NCBI RefSeq assembly: GCF_025398335.1
Contig: NZ_JAODOO010000002.1
Location: forward strand, 248,001-312,000
Direction of reading: 5' to 3'
Source of the DNA: Clostridium sp. CX1
GTDB taxonomy: Bacteria > Bacillota > Clostridia > Clostridiales > Clostridiaceae
DNA: 64,000 nucleotides
How positions within the stretch are numbered: the stretch's first letter is position 1; every line of letters starts with the position of its first letter. The translations under genes and the position numbers were made by a program. The notes beneath the pieces were generated by a model. The model was not told the origin of the DNA. It worked only from the letters and a program-made list of their open reading frames with translations, and ran no database searches. Positions 1-9,266 of the stretch are shown one piece after another.

Positions 1-147
1 TATCATTGATATTACTGACGCTCCAACACAAACAAGTATATGGGTTCTAAACCCAGCAGGTCTATTCTTATACTCTCTTTCATATCCGATTAGTCCACCA
101 ACAATAGTTGCTAAAAGCAGCCTTATTATAACCTCATAAACATTCAT
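1..147 (-). CDS. MgtC/SapB family membrane protein, N-terminal fragment
   Basis: The first 49 codons of a minus-strand gene that runs off the left edge of the window. The peptide starts MNVYEVIIRLLLATIVGGL and continues with IGYEREYKNRPAGFRTHILV, followed by a second hydrophobic stretch. The GxxxGxERE...PAGxRTH pattern is typical of the N terminus of MgtC/SapB-family inner membrane proteins, linked elsewhere to Mg2+ stress and virulence but of unsettled biochemical function. The start is supported by AAGGAG about 7 bases upstream. Only the N terminus is visible, so domain completeness cannot be judged. Confidence 0.8.
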   Translation of the reverse strand, partial: MNVYEVIIRLLLATIVGGLIGYEREYKNRPAGFRTHILVCVGASVISMI

Positions 148-273
148 ACTTAACTCCTTCTTGCAAAAACTTATTTTTCAATTTATGATGTTTAGTTACT
201 ATTCTATGTAATTATACTGATAATTTTACTGATTTTTATAAAAGTTAAGTTAAAACTAATTATATTCATTTAT

Positions 274-1644
274 TTACATATTCTTAATTACATTTCTCAC
301 CCATCTATTAGAAACTAATCTGGTTATACCAATTATACATTTAACTACTTCCTCAACAGCAATCAATGCAAAAACTAAGTAAACAGGCCACTTCAATACT
401 AGTGCTCCTATGAAAGATAATGGTACTCCTATTCCCCACATAGTACAGGCCTCTGCTATAAATGAAAACTTGGTATCCCCTCCCCCTCTTAAGATTCCTA
501 CAACTAGTATTATATTAAACATCTTAATGACTAAAATTGCTGAATTTATATATAAGATCATTAAAGAATCATGGACTACATTCTCAGAAACCTTGAAGAA
601 GGATAAAATACCTGGTGCACTAAGCGCAAGTATTCCTCCTAAAACTACTCCTATAATGGAAGCTATTATTGAAAACTTTTTTGCATATATCTTTCCCGTT
701 TCCTCGTCTCCAGCGCCGATCTTCTTTCCAATCATTACAGTGGCAGAACTTGCAACTCCAAAGGTTAAAACCATAAATAAATTTTGTATAGTATTACTAA
801 TTTGCACAGAGGCCATTGCCTGGGTTCCAATTCTCCCATATGCAATAGAGTAAACAACAACACCTAATCCCCAACAAGCCTCATTTAACACCACTGGGAT
901 TGTAGTTTTAAGCATCCTTAAAGCAAAATCTTTGGTTACTTTCTTTAGATCACTTATTCTAGCTGCTAACTCATTATTTGTTTTATACACATATGTGACC
1001 ATTATTATCATTTCAATTATCCTGGCAATTACTGTAGCTATTGCAGATCCCCTTACTCCTAGTGCTGGCGCTCCAAACTTTCCAAAAACTAACACATAGT
1101 TTAAAAAAGTATTACATAGTAGAGCAATAGCACTAACAATCATAGGTGTAAAAGCCTTTTCTATATATCTAGAACCCATACTGAAGCTAAAGGTTATTGC
1201 TGAAAATATGTAACTTAAGCAAGCTATTCTTAAAAATTGGGAACCTAGATTTAAAACCTCAGGATCTGTATTAAATACAGAAATAATACTTCTAGGAATA
1301 GAAAGGGCTATAGTAGTAAATATAATGGCAAGAATAACTCCGGAAGTAAGGGATACAGCTGCAACCTTTTTAATATTTTTAACATCCCTCTTTCCCCAAA
1401 ATTGAGAAATAAATATCCCAGATCCACTAAACATCCCAAAAGCAATTATATTGAACAATACCATGAATTGATTTGCTATACCTACTGAAGCTAGCTCTGT
1501 TTCTCCTAGTTTTCCCACTATTACTGTATCTATCATATTCAGTGAACTTGCAATAAAATTTTGAATAATAATGGGCAGCGCTATCTTTAATAAGTTCCTA
1601 TAAAAACTCGAATCATTAAATAATCCCCCAAACAACCTCTTCAC
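274..1644 (-). CDS. MATE family efflux transporter
   Basis: A 456-residue polytopic membrane protein with about 12 hydrophobic segments in two similar halves, the layout of MATE (NorM/DinF-type) Na+- or H+-coupled multidrug exporters. The N-terminal half holds the typical PIIIQNFIASSLNMIDTVIV opening of helix 1, and SGSGIFISQFWGKRD is a conserved MATE loop. Length matches the family (about 450 residues). The start is a GTG with GAGGAGG about 10 bases upstream. It is monocistronic or follows the flavodoxin-like gene after a weak hairpin at 1681-1703. The substrate cannot be read from sequence. Confidence 0.9.
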   Translation of the reverse strand: MKRLFGGLFNDSSFYRNLLKIALPIIIQNFIASSLNMIDTVIVGKLGETELASVGIANQFMVLFNIIAFGMFSGSGIFISQFWGKRDVKNIKKVAAVSLTSGVILAIIFTTIALSIPRSIISVFNTDPEVLNLGSQFLRIACLSYIFSAITFSFSMGSRYIEKAFTPMIVSAIALLCNTFLNYVLVFGKFGAPALGVRGSAIATVIARIIEMIIMVTYVYKTNNELAARISDLKKVTKDFALRMLKTTIPVVLNEACWGLGVVVYSIAYGRIGTQAMASVQISNTIQNLFMVLTFGVASSATVMIGKKIGAGDEETGKIYAKKFSIIASIIGVVLGGILALSAPGILSFFKVSENVVHDSLMILYINSAILVIKMFNIILVVGILRGGGDTKFSFIAEACTMWGIGVPLSFIGALVLKWPVYLVFALIAVEEVVKCIIGITRLVSNRWVRNVIKNM

Positions 1645-1680
1645 AACAAAAAATCCTCCTCATTTAAAACAAAATAAATA

Positions 1681-1703
1681 CCACTTTGAAGTTTTCAAAG
1701 TGG
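1681..1703 (-). terminator. Weak intrinsic terminator after the flavodoxin-like gene
   Basis: Inverted repeat CCACTTTGAA / TTCAAAGTGG with a 3-base loop. On the minus strand it is followed by a T-rich stretch (TATTTATTTTG). It lies between the stop of the 1828-2781 gene and the MATE start, so it may partly insulate the two. Confidence 0.5.
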
Positions 1704-1827
1704 TTTGCTTCATCACTTTATAATATTTGCAAAGGTAATTTATATTTATATAAGTAAATATTTTCTCACATATTATAGCACAACACATTAACTATGTTCA
1801 ATTTGTACTTTTAATAATGCCTTTTTC

Positions 1828-2781
1828 CTAGCTGCTGCCACTATTGCCTGAGTTATTATTTTTATTATCCTTATTATTTCCCTGACTATTATTATTGCTT
1901 TCCTGTTTAACATTTTCATTGTTTTTGTTATTGCTGCCTTCACTGTTATTTTGGCCATTAGCATTATTACTTGCTTGGTTATTATTCTCTTTATTATCGC
2001 CCTGTTTATCCTTGCTATTGGATCCCTGATTATTGTTTTGACTACCTTTATCATTATTTCCTTGGCTACTATTTTCTTTATTACTCTCTTTATTGTTGCT
2101 GCTGCTTTTTCCTTCACCTTTACTTTCCTTATTTTTATTATTAACTTCATTGCTATTACTTTTGTTGCTTTTATCGTTATTTCCTTGATTAACACCGCAG
2201 TTTAGAGTTTTAGAAAGCAGCTCTACAACAGACTGTAAATACTGTTTTCTTGTCTCCTCCTCTGTAGTGGAAACTTCCCCTAAAAATATATGTTGTTCAA
2301 CCTTCATACCACAGAAGGTAAATATACCTGTATCACAGGTTTGTTTTAAAGCGTCAAGCATACCATTACTATTATAGGTATCCTCTGCAGTTCCCATTGG
2401 AGTAAAAATGAAAACCTTTTTATCCTTAAGCAGACCCTTCTTCCCATTTTTCCCTCCGGAATAAGCCATCCCATAAGAAAACACTCTATCTATATATCCT
2501 TTTAACATAGCAGGCATTCCAGTCCACCATAGTGGATATATAAAAGTAATTATATCTGCCCACTCTATATAATTTTGTTCCTTTTTAATATCTTCTGGTA
2601 TATTACCGCTCTGAATATCCTGTAATTCCGGCAGCTTTAGTACCGGATCAAAGCCTATGGAGTATAAATCTCTAAGTTCTGTCTTGTACTCCTGTTCAAT
2701 TGAAAATTGTTTTACAGCATTTGCTACTGCATTAGAAAAACTATTCGTATTTGGATGAGCATAAACAATTAAATGATTCAT
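1828..2781 (-). CDS. NAD(P)H-dependent flavodoxin-fold oxidoreductase with Asn-rich C-terminal tail
   Basis: Residues 1-~195 form a flavodoxin-like NAD(P)H:quinone oxidoreductase of the KefF/MdaB type. It starts MNHLIVYAHPNTNSFSNAV, contains the FMN-binding segment FIYPLWWTGMPAMLKGYIDR and a second phosphate-side segment IFTPMGTAEDTYN. These enzymes use bound flavin to reduce quinones or other electrophiles in the cytoplasm. After about residue 198 the protein changes into a roughly 120-residue tail made almost only of N, S, K, G, Q, E and D. No signal peptide or membrane segment is present, so the tail is probably cytoplasmic and disordered. The family normally ends near residue 200. The start has GGGGGC upstream at good spacing. 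The reading frame stays open through the repeats, so I regard the tail as translated. Confidence 0.85.
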   Translation of the reverse strand: MNHLIVYAHPNTNSFSNAVANAVKQFSIEQEYKTELRDLYSIGFDPVLKLPELQDIQSGNIPEDIKKEQNYIEWADIITFIYPLWWTGMPAMLKGYIDRVFSYGMAYSGGKNGKKGLLKDKKVFIFTPMGTAEDTYNSNGMLDALKQTCDTGIFTFCGMKVEQHIFLGEVSTTEEETRKQYLQSVVELLSKTLNCGVNQGNNDKSNKSNSNEVNNKNKESKGEGKSSSNNKESNKENSSQGNNDKGSQNNNQGSNSKDKQGDNKENNNQASNNANGQNNSEGSNNKNNENVKQESNNNSQGNNKDNKNNNSGNSGSS

Positions 2782-2870
2782 AATTATAGCCCCCGATTTT
2801 GTTTTATATTTAAATTTATTTTTTTCATATTACCTTCTTTTTATGAATTACTTTTAAAACTTTTTAAATT

Positions 2871-2901
2871 GAATACTTTAATAGGTTATTGAGAATATTA
2901 A
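2871..2901 (+). promoter_or_regulatory. Possible sigma-G-like promoter of the SpoVAF-like gene
   Basis: GAATA at 2871-2875 and AATATTA at 2895-2901 resemble the sigma-F/G consensus GHATR and CATHHTA, with a 19-base spacer where about 18 is usual. The match is imperfect in an AT-rich background. The gene class makes forespore expression likely, but the motif alone is weak. Confidence 0.25.
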
Positions 2902-2949
2902 AACCAGGCTTTTCGGAAAAGAAAAATAATTTAGTAAAAGGTGATTGCT

Positions 2950-4377
2950 ATGATACTGACATCTTCACTAGAGGAAAATAAACGTATTTTAAAAGAGAAC
3001 TTAAATATTGGTAAAAGTTTTGATATAGTTGGACGAGAATTTGTTATTGGCGAAGGAAGAAGGCTATCCTATTTGGTTTTTATAGATGGCTTTGCAAAGG
3101 ATGATATTCTTCTTAGAATACTAGAAGAACTGCAGCCTGTTAGACAGGAAAATACTTCCTCTAATCTTATTAAAGGATTAATTCAAAGTAGAATTGGCTA
3201 TATCGAAGTGGATACAGTTACTGATGTAGGTAAACTCCAGTCCTCCGTTCTAGCTGGCGCACTAGCCCTTATTATAGATGGTGAAAAGGAAGCTATAATA
3301 ATAGATGCCAGAGAATATCCTGTTAGAAGTCCAGAAGAACCAGATTTAGAAAAGGTAACAAGAGGTTCTAGAGACGGTTTAGTGGAAACAGTAATTTTCA
3401 ATACAGCTCTTATACGAAGAAGAGTTAGAGATCCTAAATTGATATTTGAAATTAAAAATATAGGAAAAAGATCTAAAACTGACGTAGTTATAGGATATAT
3501 TGACGATCTTGCAGATAAAAATCTTTTAAAAAGTATAAATGAAAAGTTAGATCAAATTAATGTAGATGCCTTAATTATGGCAGAGAAAACACTGGAAGAA
3601 TGCATGATAAAGAAAAAGTGGTATAATCCTTTGCCACAAGCAAAGTTTACGGAAAGGCCAGATGTTGCTGCTGCTCATCTACTAGAAGGACATATATTAA
3701 TTTTAGTAGATACTTCTCCTAGTGTAATGATTTTACCGGTCACCCTATTTCATTTTACTCAACATGCAGAAGATTATTATCAAAATCCTTTTATAGGAAC
3801 ATATATACGCTGGATTAGATTTATAGGAATGTTATCAGCCTTTATCCTACTGCCTTTATGGCTTTTGCTTGTTTATAATAGAAACATGCTCCCTGACTAT
3901 CTTCAATTTTTAGGTCCTAAAGAACCAGGTAAAATTCCTTTATTTCTTCAATTCTTATTGTTAGAATTTGGCTTAGATTTACTTAGAATTTCATCTATAC
4001 ATACTCCTAACTCTCTTTCAACTTCTCTTGGAATAATAGGTGGACTTCTTCTCAGTGAATTTGCGGTAAAAGTTGGTTGGTTTACCTCTGAAACAGTTCT
4101 ATATGCAGCTCTTGCGGGAATAGGAACCTTTGCTACTCCAAGCGTAGAATTTGCTATGGCAATTAGGATATTTAGAATATTCCTTCTAATTTTAACAGGC
4201 TTATTTAGAAATATTGGTTTTATTATAGGTATTCTAATTACTTTTTGGATTATATATAGTACCAAAACCTTTAGTGGTACAAAACGATACACTTGGCCCT
4301 TAATTCCCTTTGACAGTAAAGCTCTTTCTCACCTTCTATTTAGAAAACCAATACCGGAAATTAGGAAAAAAGATTAA
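2950..4377 (+). CDS. GerA-family spore germination protein, SpoVAF-like
   Basis: A 475-residue GerA-family protein: a soluble N-terminal half (about 1-265) followed by a C-terminal half with about five membrane helices. Phrases such as SFDIVGREFVIG, the HFTQHAEDYYQNPF segment and GTYIRWIRF resemble SpoVAF more than GerAA/GerKA, but both belong to one family. These proteins sit in the inner spore membrane and act in germinant signalling or Ca-dipicolinate release. No B or C receptor subunit follows, so it is an orphan A subunit, which again favours SpoVAF. I chose ATG at 2950 rather than GTG at 2941 because AAAGGTGA overlaps the GTG and sits correctly for the ATG. Expression is expected in the forespore; a weak sigma-G-like motif is noted separately. 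Confidence 0.85.
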   Translation: MILTSSLEENKRILKENLNIGKSFDIVGREFVIGEGRRLSYLVFIDGFAKDDILLRILEELQPVRQENTSSNLIKGLIQSRIGYIEVDTVTDVGKLQSSVLAGALALIIDGEKEAIIIDAREYPVRSPEEPDLEKVTRGSRDGLVETVIFNTALIRRRVRDPKLIFEIKNIGKRSKTDVVIGYIDDLADKNLLKSINEKLDQINVDALIMAEKTLEECMIKKKWYNPLPQAKFTERPDVAAAHLLEGHILILVDTSPSVMILPVTLFHFTQHAEDYYQNPFIGTYIRWIRFIGMLSAFILLPLWLLLVYNRNMLPDYLQFLGPKEPGKIPLFLQFLLLEFGLDLLRISSIHTPNSLSTSLGIIGGLLLSEFAVKVGWFTSETVLYAALAGIGTFATPSVEFAMAIRIFRIFLLILTGLFRNIGFIIGILITFWIIYSTKTFSGTKRYTWPLIPFDSKALSHLLFRKPIPEIRKKD

Positions 4378-4412
4378 AGGTTGAGGCCTTAAGTAAAGCC
4401 TCAACCTTTTTA
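4377..4412 (+). terminator. Intrinsic terminator, shared by convergent genes
   Basis: AAGGTTGAGGC / GCCTCAACCTT stem with a 10-base loop, then TTTTAATTT on the plus strand. It lies between the SpoVAF-like gene and the convergent transglutaminase gene, whose stop codon overlaps its edge. Confidence 0.85.
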
Positions 4413-5843
4413 ATTTACTGTTATTCTAATATATTCAGCATTATTTATCTCATCAGTAGACATGCTAATGCTGAAGGTTCCATAAGTAGCCGTTTTATTA
4501 GATATTTTCTGTAAGGTACCTCTTAAATCATATGTTGTTTCATTATAATCAAGTACTTTTAAGCTAATGGAGTTATTTCCTTTTTCTAACTCTCCTTTTA
4601 TTGCGTTATAAAATTCATCATAATTATTAACTACTATTATAGTATTTCCTTTTGAATCCTTTTCCTCAATATTTAAATTGTTAAAGTTATAGATTGTACC
4701 ATTAGCCTCAGGGTAATCTTCTCTATTCCATCTGTGATCTTTTGACATCTGCTCATCTGTAATATTAAAATATGAGTGTACAAGTTTATTAGAGCCATCA
4801 CTGGTTACCGGGTCATCCCATGTAGAATCTACATGATAGTATTCTCCATCTAGTTTAACCATATTCCAAGCATGTCCAATCCATTTATCTCCGTCATATG
4901 CATCTCCCACAATCATTAAAGATTCTATACCGGAAGCTAACAACAATCTATTCATGGCTTCTGCATAGCCTTGACACACCCCGGTACTATTTATAAGCAC
5001 ACCGTATGCTGTATAGGAATCTTCAGGCATATTTCCTGAATACAGTCTTTTATCATAGGTTGCATTATTTACTAAATAATCGTGAAGTACCAACTCCTTT
5101 TCATAATCCTTCATCTCTGGCTTAATTAGATTATTAACTATTTCTGTAACCTTTTCTTCAACCACTCTTTCTTTATTAATCAAATTTTCCCTAGAATCTG
5201 CATAGCTAAATTTTATTACTAATTTAGCAGGATCTGAATATAGTATGGTTGCGGAAGCACCTTCATAGACTCCTCTCAAATTTGGATTTTTCAGCAAAAT
5301 TTCATCTATTACTTCTAGGTTGTACATACTTTTATCATAATTTTCTATAAATAGTGTAATACTACTTTCATAATTAGAAAGTGTATTTTTTACAGCATCA
5401 TAATACTCACTGTAGCTACTGATAGTGCCCTGTTCATTAGTGCTCTGTACTGGCTGAATTTTAAAACTAAACTTAATAGGCTGTTTTATTTTTTCTCCAT
5501 CTTCTGCTTCCAAACTATCTTCTACAACTAATGTATAACTTTTTCCACTTTCATAAGGCTTACTAGGAGAAATATTTATAATTTTACCACCATCACTGCT
5601 AGTAAATTCTAAATCAACCTTTTCATTATTTTCCTCTTTATAAACAGCTATAGACTTTTTGCTAGACTGAATGGTTGTACCTTTAGTGAATTTAATGTTC
5701 CAAACCTTAGTAGGTTCGACAATCTCTTTATCACTTGTATTCCATATTTTGTAGTTTACAGCTGCTTTAACATGAGTGCTGATAGAAATTAGTGAAAATA
5801 ACACCACAGTAGTAATTACTAAAAAGCATTTTTTAACTCTCAT
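4410..5843 (-). CDS. Secreted transglutaminase-like protein with N-terminal Ig-like domain
   Basis: A roughly 477-residue exported protein. The N terminus (MRVKKCFLVITTVVLFSLIS) is a signal peptide. Residues ~30-135 form an SbsA-type Ig-like domain (VWNIKFTKG ... KSYTLVVEDSLEAEDG). The C-terminal half contains a transglutaminase/cysteine-protease fold: GVCQGYAEAMNRLLL with candidate nucleophile Cys290, then WIGHAWNMVKL (His) and YHVDSTWDDP (Asp), the complete Cys-His-Asp triad. Such proteins act on the cell surface, but substrates are mostly unknown. The start at 5843 is favoured over an in-frame ATG at 5858 because GGGAG lies just upstream of the former and overlaps the latter. The same Ig-like domain occurs at the C terminus of the secreted protein at 33608-34723. 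Confidence 0.85.
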   Translation of the reverse strand: MRVKKCFLVITTVVLFSLISISTHVKAAVNYKIWNTSDKEIVEPTKVWNIKFTKGTTIQSSKKSIAVYKEENNEKVDLEFTSSDGGKIINISPSKPYESGKSYTLVVEDSLEAEDGEKIKQPIKFSFKIQPVQSTNEQGTISSYSEYYDAVKNTLSNYESSITLFIENYDKSMYNLEVIDEILLKNPNLRGVYEGASATILYSDPAKLVIKFSYADSRENLINKERVVEEKVTEIVNNLIKPEMKDYEKELVLHDYLVNNATYDKRLYSGNMPEDSYTAYGVLINSTGVCQGYAEAMNRLLLASGIESLMIVGDAYDGDKWIGHAWNMVKLDGEYYHVDSTWDDPVTSDGSNKLVHSYFNITDEQMSKDHRWNREDYPEANGTIYNFNNLNIEEKDSKGNTIIVVNNYDEFYNAIKGELEKGNNSISLKVLDYNETTYDLRGTLQKISNKTATYGTFSISMSTDEINNAEYIRITVN

Positions 5844-6035
5844 ATTTTCATCTCCCATTACTTTGATTAACTATTATATATGATGCTTTATAATATATTA
5901 TCGTAGAAAATCTACTAAATGTGAAGACTAAATCTTACTTTAGACCATAAAATAGATATAAACTAATTGATATTCATATTTTAATATTATTATTTTAGGG
6001 AAAGCTATGTTATATGATAAGAAAGGAGTGCTAAA

Positions 6036-8636
6036 ATGAATGAATTTTACAAAAAAAACGTAGCAGAGGTACTTACAAAGCTAAATACTTCTGAAGACGG
6101 ATTAAATGATACAGAAGTTGAGAAAAAAAGAGCTGAATATGGCTTTAATGAACTTAAAGAGGGAAAAAGAAAAAGCGCTATTCAAGTATTTTTTGAGCAG
6201 TTTAAAGATTTTTTAGTATTAATCTTAATTGGAGCTGCAATAATTTCAATGCTGTTCAACAATGTTGAAAGTGCAGTTGTTATTATTGTAGTTATTATAA
6301 TAAATGCATTACTTGGTACTATACAACATATCAAAGCTGAACAATCACTAAGCAGCTTAAAAGCTCTCTCTGCTCCCTCTTCCAAAGTACTAAGGAATGA
6401 AAAAAAGATAGAACTTCCTTCTCGGGAAGTAGTGGTAGGTGACATATTATTTTTAGAAGCAGGGGATTATGTAAGCGCCGATGGTAGGATTATTGAAAAT
6501 TTTAGCCTTCAAGTTAACGAAAGTTCTTTAACCGGAGAATCTGAAAGTGTGTTAAAAATATCCGATACCATTAATAAAGATGATGTAGCTCTTGGTGACA
6601 GAATTAATATGGTCTTTTCCGGAAGCTTCGTAACTTATGGCAGAGCAGTTATAGTAGTCACTGCTATTGGTATGAGTACAGAAATAGGAAAAATTGCAGC
6701 TCTCTTAGAAAGTGCAAAGGAAAAGAAAACTCCTCTTCAAGTAAGTTTAGATGCCTTTGGTAAAAAACTTGCAGTTGTAATATTAGTAATTTGTGCCCTT
6801 ATATTTGGATTAAATATATTTAGGGGTAATCCTTTAATTGAATCCTTTATGTTTGCAGTATCTTTAGCAGTAGCTGCAATTCCAGAAGCTTTAAGTTCTA
6901 TCGTTACTATTGTGCTTGCCCTTGGCACTCAAAAAATGGCACAGGAAAATGCAATTGTAAGAAGGCTCCATGCTGTTGAGAGTTTAGGAAGTGTTTCTGT
7001 AATTTGCTCCGATAAAACTGGAACCTTAACACAAAACAAAATGACTGTAAAAAAAGTACATGTAGATAGTAAAGTGGTAGATTTTGACCAATTGACCAAG
7101 GATGACCCATTAGAAAAAAGGCTTATACTAATGTCATTACTTTGCAATGATGCTATTACTACAAATGAAAAAGAGTTAGGCGATCCAACAGAAGTAGCAT
7201 TAGTTAACCTAGGAGCTTTTTATGATCTAGATGAACTAGAAGTCAGAAAATCTTATCCTCGACTTAGTGAACTACCCTTCGACTCTGACAGAAAGATGAT
7301 GAGTACAGTTCATAAAATAGGTGATCAATCAATAATGATTACTAAAGGTGCTCTAGATGTGCTTCTTAAGAGATGTGTTAAAATTCTAAAAACTACTGAA
7401 CCAGAAGAACTTAAAGAAAAGCATAAAAAGGACATTGAAAATATTAACAGGGATTTCTCTACAAGTGGTCTTAGGGTGCTTGCCTTTGCCTGCAAGGATG
7501 TAGAAGATGGAAAAGAGTTAAATTTAGAAGACGAAAAGGATTTAACCTTTGCAGGTTTAATTGCTATGATGGATCCTCCAAGAGAAGAATCAGCAAAGGC
7601 TGTGGCAGATTGTATAAGTGCTGGAATTAAGCCTGTAATGATTACAGGAGACCATAAAATAACTGCTTCTGCCATTGCAAAGCAAATTGGAATACTTAAG
7701 AGTGAATCAGAGGCTATGGAAGGCTATGAGCTGGATAAAATCAGCGACGAGCAATTAAAAGAAAAAGTGGAACAGGTTTCAGTATATGCTAGAGTCTCAC
7801 CGGAACACAAGATTAGGATAGTAAGAGCTTGGCAAGAAAAAGGAAATGTAGTTGCTATGACTGGAGATGGCGTTAACGATGCTCCTGCACTTAAGCAGTC
7901 AGATATAGGCGTAGCTATGGGAATTACAGGAACGGAAGTAGCTAAGGATGCAGCAGCCATGGTGTTAACAGATGATAATTTCTCTACTATAGTAAAATCT
8001 ATTGCAAATGGAAGAAGTATATATGCCAATATTAAAAATTCTATTAAATTTTTGTTATCTGGAAATACCGCTGGAATAATTTCTGTACTATATGCTTCCT
8101 TAGTAGCTCTTCCAAATCCCTTTGCTCCAGTTCATTTACTTTTTATAAATCTTCTTACAGATAGTCTTCCAGCTATTGCCATAGGCTTAGAACCTCATAA
8201 TGAACATGTAATGAAGGAAAGGCCTAGAAATATAAGCGAACCAATTTTAAACAAAGCCTTTGGAATAGAAGTTTTAGTAGAAGGTTTCTTGATTGCAGTC
8301 TGCACCTTAACTGCATTCTACCTTGGTTTAAGAACTGGAAATATAGCCCTTGCTAGTACAATGGCCTTTTCTACTCTATGCCTCGCAAGACTTTTTCACG
8401 GATTCAACTGCAGAGCTAAGGAATCAATTTTTCGCATTGGAGTTTTTTCCAATAAATACTCATGGTTTGCTTTTGGTATAGGAGTAATTTTTCTAGTTCT
8501 AGTATTAGAAATACCCTTTCTAATGAATATCTTTGAGGTAGAACCTCTTACATCTAATGAGTATTATACTATTTTTGGGCTATCAGTACTTCCTCTTTTA
8601 CTAGTTCAAGCCTACAAACTGCTATTTGTTAAATAG
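6036..8636 (+). CDS. P-type Ca2+-translocating ATPase (SERCA/PMR1 type)
   Basis: An 866-residue cation pump. It has an N-terminal cation ATPase domain, two membrane helices, an actuator domain with the TGES-type loop (SSLTGESESV), helix M4 with AIPEAL (the ion-binding proline/glutamate motif of Ca2+ pumps), the phosphorylation site SDKTGTLTQNK with Asp326, the nucleotide-binding KGALDVLL, the hinge GDGVNDAPALK and a C-terminal set of membrane helices. The intact motifs indicate an active P2-type ATPase exporting Ca2+ (possibly Mn2+) across the cytoplasmic membrane. The start has AAGGAG 7-8 bases upstream. The gene stands alone and ends in a strong terminator. Confidence 0.93.
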   Translation: MNEFYKKNVAEVLTKLNTSEDGLNDTEVEKKRAEYGFNELKEGKRKSAIQVFFEQFKDFLVLILIGAAIISMLFNNVESAVVIIVVIIINALLGTIQHIKAEQSLSSLKALSAPSSKVLRNEKKIELPSREVVVGDILFLEAGDYVSADGRIIENFSLQVNESSLTGESESVLKISDTINKDDVALGDRINMVFSGSFVTYGRAVIVVTAIGMSTEIGKIAALLESAKEKKTPLQVSLDAFGKKLAVVILVICALIFGLNIFRGNPLIESFMFAVSLAVAAIPEALSSIVTIVLALGTQKMAQENAIVRRLHAVESLGSVSVICSDKTGTLTQNKMTVKKVHVDSKVVDFDQLTKDDPLEKRLILMSLLCNDAITTNEKELGDPTEVALVNLGAFYDLDELEVRKSYPRLSELPFDSDRKMMSTVHKIGDQSIMITKGALDVLLKRCVKILKTTEPEELKEKHKKDIENINRDFSTSGLRVLAFACKDVEDGKELNLEDEKDLTFAGLIAMMDPPREESAKAVADCISAGIKPVMITGDHKITASAIAKQIGILKSESEAMEGYELDKISDEQLKEKVEQVSVYARVSPEHKIRIVRAWQEKGNVVAMTGDGVNDAPALKQSDIGVAMGITGTEVAKDAAAMVLTDDNFSTIVKSIANGRSIYANIKNSIKFLLSGNTAGIISVLYASLVALPNPFAPVHLLFINLLTDSLPAIAIGLEPHNEHVMKERPRNISEPILNKAFGIEVLVEGFLIAVCTLTAFYLGLRTGNIALASTMAFSTLCLARLFHGFNCRAKESIFRIGVFSNKYSWFAFGIGVIFLVLVLEIPFLMNIFEVEPLTSNEYYTIFGLSVLPLLLVQAYKLLFVK

Positions 8637-8672
8637 AAAAAACTAAAAAATAATATACTCAAATGATGGAAG

Positions 8673-8710
8673 AATCCACTAATCAACTCAAGTTGATTAG
8701 TGGATTTTAA
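8673..8710 (+). terminator. Strong intrinsic terminator of the Ca2+ ATPase gene
   Basis: Perfect 16-bp inverted repeat AATCCACTAATCAACT / AGTTGATTAGTGGATT separated by two bases and followed by TTTAAACC. Confidence 0.85.
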
Positions 8711-8751
8711 ACCTTTTACTAAAATTATTTTATACATATTCAAGTATAATT

Positions 8752-9060
8752 TTATGATTTTCTTTCTCTTTTTCCACCTTGAAGAACAGTTAAATTACAA
8801 TTACTTAAAGGTGAATCATTATTTAAAATATTATCTTTTTTTCTCCTTCTTTTTTTAGCTGAACTCTTTTTTGTTACTCCCTTATAATATCTACTTTGCA
8901 CCGAAGCCATATAATACTGAAGCATTATCCTATCATCAAAGTGGTATTTACTAGGCACATCCTTTGTCAATCCATTCATCCCACTATAGTAGCTTAGATT
9001 ATTTATAATTTTTTTAACAAAGATTATAAATAGTATTATTATAAGAATTGAACCTATCAT
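8752..9060 (-). CDS. Small membrane-anchored basic protein, unknown function
   Basis: About 102 residues: an N-terminal membrane helix (MIGSILIIILFIIFVKKIIN) followed by a hydrophilic region with a very basic run (KKSSAKKRRRKKD). I do not recognise a family. The start at 9060 is preferred because GGGGGAGC is six bases upstream; an upstream in-frame ATG at 9108 lacks such a site. The topology suggests a small membrane protein with a cytoplasmic basic tail that could contact nucleic acid or phospholipid, but this is inference only. It is followed at higher coordinates by another small basic gene on the same strand. Confidence 0.6.
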   Translation of the reverse strand: MIGSILIIILFIIFVKKIINNLSYYSGMNGLTKDVPSKYHFDDRIMLQYYMASVQSRYYKGVTKKSSAKKRRRKKDNILNNDSPLSNCNLTVLQGGKRERKS

Positions 9061-9266
9061 ATTAGCTCCCCCGTTTAAAATAAGTTTTGCCTTATGATAA
9101 TAACTCATTTTATTCTTATAGCAGCAAAATATTAAACATATCTTATTTTTATAAATTGTACTCCTAAAAACCTTCTATCCTTTTTTAATTTATTCATTTT
9201 AATAAGAGTATAACTTATAGTTATACTAAGTTATAAGAACAATAGAATCTACTTAAATAATAAGTA

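Noticed and set aside
410-853. Open reading frame on the strand opposite the MATE gene
   Set aside because: Shadow of a real gene; composition of the translated product is unnatural and there is no supporting ribosome binding site.
1788-2195. Frame-shifted reading frame in the Asn-rich tail region
   Set aside because: It is a low-complexity Ile/Lys peptide from an alternative frame of the repeat DNA. The frame giving the flavodoxin-like protein continues through the tail without a break.
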